A DNA stretch of 64,000 nucleotides from Micromonospora sp. WMMD961 (GTDB lineage Bacteria; Actinomycetota; Actinomycetes; Mycobacteriales; Micromonosporaceae). Of the stretch, positions 24,465-32,262 are shown piece by piece; position 1 is the first letter of the stretch, and each line of letters begins with the position of its first letter. Below the pieces are notes generated by a model. The model saw only the letters and a list, made by a program, of their open reading frames with translations. It was not told where the DNA came from and made no database searches. The position numbers were made by a program, and so were the translations under genes. The stretch covers positions 3,259,501 through 3,323,500 of the forward strand of contig NZ_JARUBJ010000002.1 in the NCBI RefSeq assembly GCF_029626145.1. Direction: 5' to 3'.

Positions 24465-25283
24465 GTGAGGTTCCCAAGCGCCGTGCGTCAGGCCGGTCTC
24501 GTCGTGGCGATCGCCGCCCTCGCGGTGACCGCCGGGTGCGCCAAGAAGGACGACAGCGAGGTCCAGGCGAGCGGGGTCAAGCTGGTCACGGCCGGCAAGC
24601 TGACCGTCTGCACGCACCTGCCGTACCCGCCGTTCCAGTCGAAGGACGCCAGCGGCAAGGTCAGCGGCTTCGACGTCGAGATCATGGACCTGGTGGCCAA
24701 GGAGTTGGGTGTCGAGCAGACCATCGTCGACACCCCGTTCGAGGGGATCAAGTCGGGTCAGGACCTGAACACCGGCAAGTGCGACGCCGCCGCCGCCGGC
24801 ATGACGATCACCGACGAGCGCAAGAAGGTGCTGGACTTCTCCGACCCGTACTTCGACGCCACCCAGGCGTTGCTGACGAAGACCGGCAAGGCGTACAAGT
24901 CGCTCGACGACCTCAAGGGCAAGAAGCTCGGCGTCCAGGCGGCTACCACGGGTCGTGACTACGCCAAGAAGTTCGAGACGGAGAAGGGCCTGCAACTCGT
25001 CGAGTTCGAGGACCTCGCCGCCCTCCAGCAGGCCCTCGCCAACGGCCAGGTCGAGGCCGCCGTCAACGACCTGCCGGTCTGGACCGAGTACCTGAAGAAG
25101 AACCCGGGCGGGTTCGAGGTGACCGCCGAGTTCGACACCGGCGAGCAGTACGGCTTCCCCGTGAAGAAGGACGCCAACCCGGAGCTGCTCAAGAAGATCA
25201 ACGAGGTGCTGGCCAAGGCCAAGCAGGACGGCACGTACGACACGATCTACGAGAAGTGGATCGGCAAGCGGCCGAGCGCCTGA
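24465..25283 (+). CDS. Polar amino-acid ABC transporter, substrate-binding lipoprotein
   Basis: A 272-residue family 3 solute-binding protein. The lipoprotein signal has lipobox LAVTAGC (Cys about 24). The mature N-lobe contains LTVCTHLPYPPFQSKDASGKVSGFDVEIMDLVAKEL, of which the GFDVEIMD core is diagnostic. MTITDERKKVLDFSDPYF and TTGRDYAKKF are typical ligand and hinge regions. GTG 24465 has GGAGGG about 9 bases upstream. It is followed by a strong hairpin (25302-25324) before the permease, as expected for a component needed in excess. Glutamate or another polar amino acid is likely but unproven. Confidence 0.93.
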   Translation: MRFPSAVRQAGLVVAIAALAVTAGCAKKDDSEVQASGVKLVTAGKLTVCTHLPYPPFQSKDASGKVSGFDVEIMDLVAKELGVEQTIVDTPFEGIKSGQDLNTGKCDAAAAGMTITDERKKVLDFSDPYFDATQALLTKTGKAYKSLDDLKGKKLGVQAATTGRDYAKKFETEKGLQLVEFEDLAALQQALANGQVEAAVNDLPVWTEYLKKNPGGFEVTAEFDTGEQYGFPVKKDANPELLKKINEVLAKAKQDGTYDTIYEKWIGKRPSA

Positions 25284-25301
25284 TCGCACGCGTAGTGCCG
25301 C

Positions 25302-25324
25302 AGGGCGCGCGTCCCGCGCGCCCT
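25302..25324 (+). terminator. Intra-operon attenuating hairpin
   Basis: AGGGCGCGCG (25302-25311) pairs with CGCGCGCCCT (25315-25324) across a 3-base loop, between the binding-protein and permease genes. It probably ends most transcripts and protects the 3' end of the binding-protein mRNA, giving a high binding-protein to permease ratio. Confidence 0.75.
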
Positions 25325-25359
25325 CCGTGTCGGTGACTCCGGGAAGGCAACGAGCCAAC

Positions 25360-26154
25360 GTGAAGCTGCGACGCCGCCAGCGGGAGCGGCTGTCCCTCGG
25401 GATCCAGTACCTGGTCTTCATCGCCGTCATCGCCGCGGTGGCCTTCGCCGCGGACTGGGGCCGGTTGGCCGACGCGTTCTTCCGCGTCGACATCATCACG
25501 TCGATGTTCCCGACGATCATCACCGTCGCGCTGCGCAACACCGTCCTCTACACGCTGGGCGCGTTCGCCTTCGGCCTGGTGTTCGGCACCGTCCTCGCGC
25601 TGATGAGGCTGTCCCGGGTGGCGCCGTACCGCTGGGTGGCGACCGCGTACATCGAGCTGTTCCGGGGTCTGCCCGCGCTGCTGGTGCTCTTCCTCGTCGG
25701 CTACGGCATCCCGATCGCCTTCCCGGAGCGGGAGATCCCGGGTGGCGTGTTCGGTTCCATCGCGATCGGCCTCGGGTTGACCGCCGCGGCCTACATGGCC
25801 GAGACGATCCGCGCCGGCATCCAGGCCGTCCCCAAGGGGCAGATGGAGGCGGCGCGCACCCTCGGCATGTCCCACTTCACCGCGATGCGCACGATCGTCA
25901 TCCCGCAGGCGTTCCGGATCGTCATCCCGCCGCTGACCAACGAGCTCATCCTGCTCACCAAGGACTCGTCGCTGGCCTACGTGCTGGGCGTGACGGCGCA
26001 GACCATCGAGATCACCAAGTTCGGTCGGGACATGCTCAACGACCGGGTGAACGCCACCCCGCTCCTGGTGGCCGGCCTCGCCTACCTGGTCATCACCCTG
26101 CCGCTGTCGCAGGTGGTCCGTCGCCTCGAACTCCGCTACGCCAAGGCTCGGTGA
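25360..26154 (+). CDS. Polar amino-acid ABC transporter permease
   Basis: A 264-residue inner-membrane permease of the His/Glu/Gln/Arg family with about 5 helices. The EAA loop is visible as QMEAARTLGMSHFTAMRTIVIPQAFRIVIPPL. GTG 25360 is chosen because GGGAAGG lies upstream. In-frame GTG at 25327 and 25333 lack an RBS and fall against the 25302-25324 hairpin. The stop overlaps the ATPase start (GTGA). Confidence 0.9.
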   Translation: MKLRRRQRERLSLGIQYLVFIAVIAAVAFAADWGRLADAFFRVDIITSMFPTIITVALRNTVLYTLGAFAFGLVFGTVLALMRLSRVAPYRWVATAYIELFRGLPALLVLFLVGYGIPIAFPEREIPGGVFGSIAIGLGLTAAAYMAETIRAGIQAVPKGQMEAARTLGMSHFTAMRTIVIPQAFRIVIPPLTNELILLTKDSSLAYVLGVTAQTIEITKFGRDMLNDRVNATPLLVAGLAYLVITLPLSQVVRRLELRYAKAR

Positions 26155-26999
26155 CCCGCATGACGACCACGCCGTCCCGCCCCGCCGTCGAGATCCGCGA
26201 CCTGCACAAGTCCTTCGGGACGCTCGAGGTGCTCAAGGGCATCGACTTCGAGGTCGGCCAGGGCGAGGTGGTCTGCGTCATCGGCCCGTCCGGGTCCGGC
26301 AAGTCGACGCTGCTGCGCTGCGTCGACCTGTTGGAGGAGCCGACGGCTGGCCGGATCTGGGTGAACGGGGTCGAGATGACCGATCCGGACGTCGAGATCG
26401 ACGCGGCACGCCGCAGCATCGGCATGGTCTTCCAGTCGTTCAACCTGTTTCCGCACCTGACCGTGTTGAAGAACCTCACCGTCGCCCAGCGTCGCGTGCT
26501 GCGGCGCGGCCGCGCCGAGGCCGAGCGGGTCGCTCGGCTCAACCTGGAACGGGTCGGGCTGACCGACAAGGCCGACGCGTTCCCGGCGCAACTCTCCGGC
26601 GGGCAGCAGCAGCGGGCCGCGATCGCCCGGTCGTTGTCGATGGAGCCGAAGCTGATGCTCTTCGACGAGCCGACCTCCGCGCTCGACCCGGAGCTGGTCG
26701 GGGACGTGCTCACCGTCATGCGCAAGCTGGCCGAGGACGGCATGACGATGATGGTGGTGACGCACGAGATGGCGTTCGCCCGCGACGTCGCCGACCGGGT
26801 CGTCTTCATGGACGGTGGGGTGGTGGTCGAGCAGGGGCCGCCGCAGGAGGTGCTCGGCGCCCCGAAGCACGAACGGACCCGCGCGTTCCTCTCCCGGGTC
26901 CTCGACCCGACCCGGGTCGCCCAGCTCGGTCCGACCGACGAGTCACCCGAGCCGCCGGAAACCCCCGCCCTGCCGGCCGACGACCGCCACAACCTCTGA
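26151..26999 (+). CDS. Polar amino-acid ABC transporter ATPase
   Basis: A 282-residue GlnQ-type ATPase. Walker A is GPSGSGKST, the Q-loop lies in GMVFQSFNLFPHLTVLKNL, the signature is LSGGQQQR, Walker B is LMLFDEPTSALDPE, and the switch His is in VVTHEMAFA. GTG 26151 overlaps the permease stop; ATG 26160 is an alternative. It energises uptake with the two preceding genes, forming a complete importer. Confidence 0.95.
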   Translation: MTRMTTTPSRPAVEIRDLHKSFGTLEVLKGIDFEVGQGEVVCVIGPSGSGKSTLLRCVDLLEEPTAGRIWVNGVEMTDPDVEIDAARRSIGMVFQSFNLFPHLTVLKNLTVAQRRVLRRGRAEAERVARLNLERVGLTDKADAFPAQLSGGQQQRAAIARSLSMEPKLMLFDEPTSALDPELVGDVLTVMRKLAEDGMTMMVVTHEMAFARDVADRVVFMDGGVVVEQGPPQEVLGAPKHERTRAFLSRVLDPTRVAQLGPTDESPEPPETPALPADDRHNL

Positions 27000-27295
27000 C
27001 GACAGCTCCCGTACGTCCTCTTCGCCGGGTTGCCTCATCGATGGCAGCCCGGCGTCGAACTGTGCGTGTCAGCTTCATGTCAATCGACTGTCGTCGTGAT
27101 GTCAAGGTAATCTTCTTGCAATCAGACCTGTACTTTCGTCGATGGATTACATAAGTTGCTGTCATCCACCGAAAGTTCTGAGTCTTCCGAGCCAAGTTCG
27201 CGACGAGCCTCACCCTCAGTCGTGCTACCGCCCCCGTGCTCGGGTCGATGCACCCTGCCCTCGTCGCGTCTTCGCCCGGTTGGGAACGGAGACCC
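27000..27295 (+). promoter_or_regulatory. Leader of the secreted-oxidase operon with imperfect hairpin
   Basis: A comparatively AT-rich 296-bp gap. The clearest structure is an imperfect hairpin at 27133-27175: CTTTCG pairs with CGAAAG, and TGGAT with ATCCA, with a small internal asymmetry. Two ATGTCAA copies lie upstream (27077-27083 and 27101-27107). I could not fix a convincing -35/-10 pair. Frames on the opposite strand here have no RBS or codon bias. Confidence 0.4.
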
Positions 27296-28300
27296 ATGGA
27301 CGATCACGCTGGTGGCCCTCACCGCCACCTGTCCCGCAGATCGCTGATCGCCAGCGGAGCGCTCGCCGCCGGAGCGCTGGGCGCGTCCGCCCCGGCGATC
27401 GGCGCCGCGTTCGGCGGCAGCCCCGCCCGGGCTGCCGCCGGCGTCACCAAGAAGATCACCATCTACGCCGAGCAGTTGCCGGGCAACCTGTTCGGCTACG
27501 GCCTGGCGCCCGGCCAGGCCACCGTCCCCGGGCCGGTCCTGGAGATGTACGAGGGTGACACCCTGGAGATCACCCTGGTCAACACCACCAGCCAGCGGCT
27601 GTCCATCCATCCGCACGGGGTGGACTACAGCACCGAGTCCGACGGCAGCCCGTTCAACGACTCGTTCAACAACCCGGGTGAGACGCGGACGTACGTCTGG
27701 CGCTCGCACGAGATGGTGGCCGCCTCGGGCCGGCGGTACATGCCGGGCAGCGCCGGCTACTGGCACTACCACGATCACGCGATGGGCACCGACCACGGCA
27801 CCGCCGGTGTCGCCAAGGGCCTGTACGGGGCGCTGATCGTCCGCCGGCGCGGCGACATCCTGCCGTCGAAGCAGTTCACCGCGGTGTTCCACGACATGAT
27901 GATCAACAACAGGATGGCCCCGGCGACCCCGATGTTCGAGGCGAACCTGGGCGAGCGCGTCGAGTGGATCGCCATCGGGCACGGCAACCTGTTCCACACC
28001 TTCCACCTGCACGCCCACCGCTGGGCGGACAACCGCACCGGAATGCTGGAGGGGCCGAGCGACCCCAGCCTGGTGGTCGACAACAAGGACCTCAACCCGG
28101 GCAGCTCGTTCGGCTTCCAGGTGCTGGCCGGAGAGGGCGTCGGACCCGGGGCGTGGATGTACCACTGCCACGTGCAGACGCACTCCGACGGCGGCATGGC
28201 CGGGATCTTCCTGGTGCGCAACGCCGACGGCAGCATGCCACCGGGCGCCGAAGAGGCGATCCACCGGTTCCAGGGCCACACCCACACGCACGGAAGCTGA
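27296..28300 (+). CDS. Secreted two-domain small laccase (multicopper oxidase)
   Basis: Oxidises phenolic or metal substrates with reduction of oxygen to water; exported folded by Tat. The 334-residue protein has a Tat signal with Arg14-Arg15 in SRRSLIASGA and an Ala-rich core ending near residue 47. Two cupredoxin domains follow, the length of actinobacterial small laccases (trimeric). All copper motifs are present: HPHGV (about 104), HYHDHAMG (about 157), HTFHLHAH (about 234) and HCHVQTHSDGGM (about 289, with type-1 Cys and axial Met). ATG 27296 has GGAG 5 bases upstream. It is the first gene of a secreted operon with a sugar-dehydrogenase protein and a cupredoxin. Confidence 0.95.
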   Translation: MDDHAGGPHRHLSRRSLIASGALAAGALGASAPAIGAAFGGSPARAAAGVTKKITIYAEQLPGNLFGYGLAPGQATVPGPVLEMYEGDTLEITLVNTTSQRLSIHPHGVDYSTESDGSPFNDSFNNPGETRTYVWRSHEMVAASGRRYMPGSAGYWHYHDHAMGTDHGTAGVAKGLYGALIVRRRGDILPSKQFTAVFHDMMINNRMAPATPMFEANLGERVEWIAIGHGNLFHTFHLHAHRWADNRTGMLEGPSDPSLVVDNKDLNPGSSFGFQVLAGEGVGPGAWMYHCHVQTHSDGGMAGIFLVRNADGSMPPGAEEAIHRFQGHTHTHGS

Positions 28301-28318
28301 CCGAAAGTGGGGACGGGG

Positions 28319-31300
28319 ATGACCAGGACGATACGACGAACCCTCGCCGCGGTAGCGGCCTTCGCGACACTGATTCCCGCGACGACGGCAGCAGCCGCGC
28401 CGCGACCGGCAGCCGCCCCGCAGGCGGCGCAACCACAGAGGACAGCGGTCCTCGTGTTCCACGGGCCGGTGGCCGAGCAACAGGACCCGGTGTCCCGCGC
28501 GGTGGACACCATCAAGCAGCTTGGTGCCGGTCATGACATCGATGTCACGGCCACCACGGACCTCGGCGTGTTCACCGCGGCCGGGCTGTCCGCGTACCGC
28601 AGCGTGGTCTTCCTCTCCGCGACGGGCGCCGCGCTCAACCGCGACCAGGAGTCGGCGCTGCAGAGCTACATGAAGGCCGGCGGCGGCTTCGTCGGCATCG
28701 CCGACGCCGCCCGCGCCCAGGTCGACTCGACCTGGTTCACCGGCCTGATCGGCACCCGCCCGGCCGGCGCCATCCCGGTCGCCGAGCCGGTGGCCCGGGT
28801 GACCGCCAGCGGCGAGAACGCGCCGAACGAGACCAAGGAGAAGCTGACCGACGGCGACGCCAACACCAAGTGGCTGGTCCGCACCCCGACCGGTTGGGTG
28901 GCCTACGAGCTGGCCGCCGCCAAGCGGGTGACCGGGTACGCGTTGACGTCGGCGAACGACTCCTCCGGCCGCGACCCGAAGGACTGGACCCTGCAGGGCT
29001 CCACCGACGGCCAGAGCTGGACCGACCTGGACCGGCGCACCGGCCAGAGCTTCCCCGACCGGTTCCAGACCCGCCGGTTCGACATCGCCACCCCGCAGGA
29101 GTTCACCCGCTACCGCCTGAACATCACCGCGAACAGCGGCGAACCGCTGACCCAGTTGGCCGACCTGCGCCTGTTCACCGGCAGCACCACCGCCCCGGAG
29201 CCGCCCGCGGTGAACCGCGCGGTGGTCAACATCCTGGACCGCAAACACCCGGCCACGGCGTCGCTGCCGCTGACCATCACCCGCTCCGACCGCTGGGAGA
29301 ACTGGGACCCGAACCCGATCGGCACCGTGCACACCCTCGCCCAGGTGGAGGAGCGGCACTACAACGCGGGGGCGGCTGCCAACGGCCCGTTCCACCCGAT
29401 CTCCTGGTGCCGGGACTACGACGGCGGCCGGTCGTTCTACACCGGCATGGGCCACACCGAGGGCAGCTACGGTGAGGAGGCGTTCCGCACCCACCTCACC
29501 GGGGCGCTGAACTGGACCACCGGCCGTGTCCGCGGCGACTGCCAGGCCACCATCGCCGCGAACTACAAGGTGGAGCGGCTCACCGCCGCCAACCAGACCG
29601 GTCAGCTGGACCAGATCGGCGAACCGCACGGGCTCACCATCGCACCCGACGGCACGGTCTTCTACGTCGGCAAGGCGGCCTGCCCGAGCGGCCCGATCGC
29701 GGACTGGAACAACCCGAACGTCGGCAAGGGCTGCGGCACCATCCACTCGTGGGACCCGCGGACCAAGCAGGTCAAGCTGCTCACCACCCTGGAGGTGATG
29801 GGCAACCGGGGCAGCGGCTCCGAGCTGGTGAAGAACGAGGAGGGCCTGCTCGGCATCGTGCCCGACCCGGCGTTCGCCGAGAACGGCTGGCTCTACGTCT
29901 ACTGGATGCCGCACGACTCGGTCGACCGGGTGAAGCGGGTCGGGCAGCGCACCGTCTCCCGGTTCACCTACGACCGGCAGGCGCAGACCGTCGACCAGAG
30001 CACCCGCAAGGACCTGCTCCAGTTCCCGGTGCAGATCCACAGCTGCTGCCACGCCGGTGGTGGCATGGCGTTCGACGCCAAGGGCAACCTCTACGTCGGC
30101 TCCGGCGACAACAACTCCTCCGAGGGGTCCCAGGGCTACTCCGGCAACAACTGGACCCAGGAGTACGAGGGCATCTCGTTCCAGGACGCCCGCCGCACCT
30201 CGGGTAACACCAACGACCTCGCCGGAAAGATCATCCGGATCCACCCGGAGCCGGACGGCACGTACACCATTCCGGAGGGCAACCTGTTCCCGCCGGGCAC
30301 CGAGAAGACTCGCCCGGAGATCTACGTGATGGGCGTGCGCAACATCGCCCGCCTGCAGATCGACCCGGTGCACCAGTGGCTGACCGCCGGCTGGGTCGGC
30401 CCGGACGCCTCGTCGCCCAGCCCCACGCTGGGCCCGGCGAAATACGAGACCGCCACCATCATCACCTCCGCCGGTAACCAGGGCTGGCCGTACTGCATGG
30501 GCAACCGGCAGCCGTACCGGGACCGCAGCAGCACCGACGCGACGGTGCTGACCGGTTGGTACGACTGCGACAACCTGAAGAACGAGTCGCCCCGCAACAC
30601 CGGACTGGTGGACATCCCGGCCGCCCGGGACAACATGATCTGGTACTCGCCGGACGGCGGCGGCCCGGTGTTCCCGACGCGCACCGACGGCAGCGGGCTG
30701 CCGACCTACGTCGCGGCCGACGCCACCTACACCCAGCCGTACCTGCGCGGCGGCGGGCAGGCCATCATGTCCGGCCCGACGTACCACCGCAGCCTCGTCG
30801 ACACCACAAGTGGCGTGGCGTGGCCGGCGCACTGGGACGGCAAGTGGTTCATCGGCGACCAGTCGAACGCGGCCAACCGGGTCGCGGTGACCGTCGACCC
30901 GGCCGGCGTGCCGCAGGCCGCCCCACCGGTGTACGCGGAGTCGCTGCGGGCCATCATCCCGGGCGGCAACGGGGACGCACGGCTGCAGAGCTGGATGGAC
31001 GCCAAGTTCGGCCCGGACGGCGCGCTCTACCTGCTGGACTACGGCGGCGGGTTCTTCAGCCTGCACCCCAACCAGAAGCTGATCCGGATCACCTACACCG
31101 GTGGCGCACCCACCCCCGTACCGGCGGCGAACTCGGTCGCCGTGCAGAACAAGCCCCTGACCATCGCCTTCGACGGTGCCCGCTCCGGCGGTGTCAGCCA
31201 CCGGTGGGAGTTCGGCGACGGTGCCACGTCGACCGAGGCGAACCCGCGGCACACGTACGCCGAGGTCGGCACCTACACCGCGAAGCTGACCGTCACGTAC

Positions 31301-32254
31301 GCCGACGGTGAGACAGCGACGGTGCAGACCGTGGTCACGGTGGGCTGCGCGGTGCCGGACGAGCGGCAGAACGTGTGGCTCGGCGACACCGACACCGGCG
31401 TGCCCAGTCGTACGGTCGGGCAGGGCTGCACGGCCAACGACCTGATCGACGACGAGAGCACGTGGGCCGACCACGACGGTTTCGTCCGGCACGTCAAGGC
31501 GGTAACCCAGGCGTTGCAGGACGACGACCTGCTCAGCGCCCGGGAGGCCGGCACGCTCACCCGGCTGGCCGCCGCGTCCGAGATCGGGCGGGACGGGCAC
31601 ACCGGGTACGAGCCGCTCTTCGACGGCACCGCCGAGTCGCTGCGCGGTTGGCAGCAGGCGCCGACCGGATCGTTCGCGATCCAGCCGGACGGTTCGCTGC
31701 GGCCCAGCGGAGGTCTGGGCATGCTCTGGCACACCAAGGAACTCGGCGACTTCTCGCTGCGGCTCCAGTTCAAGGACATCGCACCGGGCACCGGCCGGGC
31801 CAACACCGGCGTCTTCATCCGGTTCCCGGACCTGCGAACCCCCCTGGAGCAGCGCCCAGCGGGCAGTTGCGGCACGATCGGCTCGGCCCGGACCTCGACC
31901 GCGTGGATGGCGATCTACTGCGGACACGAGATCCAGATCTACGACGGCGAGACCGGTGAGCCACAGAAGACGGGCTCGGTCTACAACTTCGACCCGGTGC
32001 CGCTCGCCCAGGCCGGCGTGACGCCGAAGAACGAGTGGAACGACTACGAGATCCGCGTCGTCGGGCAGCACTACACGATGATCCGCAACGGCGTGGTGAT
32101 CAACGAATTCGACAACACACCCGGCAAGCAGTCGTCGCGTGCCGGCGACCCGCCGACGGACCTGCGGCAGTTCCTGCGCGGCTTCATCGGTCTGCAGAAC
32201 CACGGTGACAACGACCTGGCCGAGTTCCGCAACGTCCGCGTCCGGGAACTCTAG
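28319..32254 (+). CDS. Giant secreted ThuA / discoidin / sugar dehydrogenase / PKD / DUF1080 protein
   Basis: A 1311-residue exported protein with signal peptide (about 1-27). In order it carries a ThuA-like domain (about 40-404; starts AVLVFHGP, ends GALNWTTG) interrupted by an F5/8-type discoidin module (about 160-284; DGDANTKWLV, DWTLQGSTDGQSW). Next is a glucose/sorbosone dehydrogenase-like beta-propeller (about 414-924; GEPHGLTIAPDG, HSCCHAGGGMAFDAKGNLYVG). A PKD domain (about 930-1010; YRWEFGDG-like RWEFGDGATS) follows, then a module of about 73 residues shared with the next gene (1018-1090). A DUF1080/3-keto-disaccharide hydrolase-like lectin fold (about 1097-1311) ends the protein. 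ATG 28319 has GGGGACGGGG upstream. Likely role: extracellular carbohydrate oxidation and 3-keto-glycoside processing. This is inference from domains. Confidence 0.88.
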   Translation: MTRTIRRTLAAVAAFATLIPATTAAAAPRPAAAPQAAQPQRTAVLVFHGPVAEQQDPVSRAVDTIKQLGAGHDIDVTATTDLGVFTAAGLSAYRSVVFLSATGAALNRDQESALQSYMKAGGGFVGIADAARAQVDSTWFTGLIGTRPAGAIPVAEPVARVTASGENAPNETKEKLTDGDANTKWLVRTPTGWVAYELAAAKRVTGYALTSANDSSGRDPKDWTLQGSTDGQSWTDLDRRTGQSFPDRFQTRRFDIATPQEFTRYRLNITANSGEPLTQLADLRLFTGSTTAPEPPAVNRAVVNILDRKHPATASLPLTITRSDRWENWDPNPIGTVHTLAQVEERHYNAGAAANGPFHPISWCRDYDGGRSFYTGMGHTEGSYGEEAFRTHLTGALNWTTGRVRGDCQATIAANYKVERLTAANQTGQLDQIGEPHGLTIAPDGTVFYVGKAACPSGPIADWNNPNVGKGCGTIHSWDPRTKQVKLLTTLEVMGNRGSGSELVKNEEGLLGIVPDPAFAENGWLYVYWMPHDSVDRVKRVGQRTVSRFTYDRQAQTVDQSTRKDLLQFPVQIHSCCHAGGGMAFDAKGNLYVGSGDNNSSEGSQGYSGNNWTQEYEGISFQDARRTSGNTNDLAGKIIRIHPEPDGTYTIPEGNLFPPGTEKTRPEIYVMGVRNIARLQIDPVHQWLTAGWVGPDASSPSPTLGPAKYETATIITSAGNQGWPYCMGNRQPYRDRSSTDATVLTGWYDCDNLKNESPRNTGLVDIPAARDNMIWYSPDGGGPVFPTRTDGSGLPTYVAADATYTQPYLRGGGQAIMSGPTYHRSLVDTTSGVAWPAHWDGKWFIGDQSNAANRVAVTVDPAGVPQAAPPVYAESLRAIIPGGNGDARLQSWMDAKFGPDGALYLLDYGGGFFSLHPNQKLIRITYTGGAPTPVPAANSVAVQNKPLTIAFDGARSGGVSHRWEFGDGATSTEANPRHTYAEVGTYTAKLTVTYADGETATVQTVVTVGCAVPDERQNVWLGDTDTGVPSRTVGQGCTANDLIDDESTWADHDGFVRHVKAVTQALQDDDLLSAREAGTLTRLAAASEIGRDGHTGYEPLFDGTAESLRGWQQAPTGSFAIQPDGSLRPSGGLGMLWHTKELGDFSLRLQFKDIAPGTGRANTGVFIRFPDLRTPLEQRPAGSCGTIGSARTSTAWMAIYCGHEIQIYDGETGEPQKTGSVYNFDPVPLAQAGVTPKNEWNDYEIRVVGQHYTMIRNGVVINEFDNTPGKQSSRAGDPPTDLRQFLRGFIGLQNHGDNDLAEFRNVRVREL

Positions 32255-32262
32255 GAGAGACG

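Noticed and set aside
27122..32203. 1693-codon minus-strand open frame
   Set aside because: It lies exactly opposite the laccase and giant secreted protein, which have clear domains, signal peptides and RBS. The antisense product is Val/Arg/Gly-rich without recognisable motifs, a normal shadow in very GC-rich DNA.
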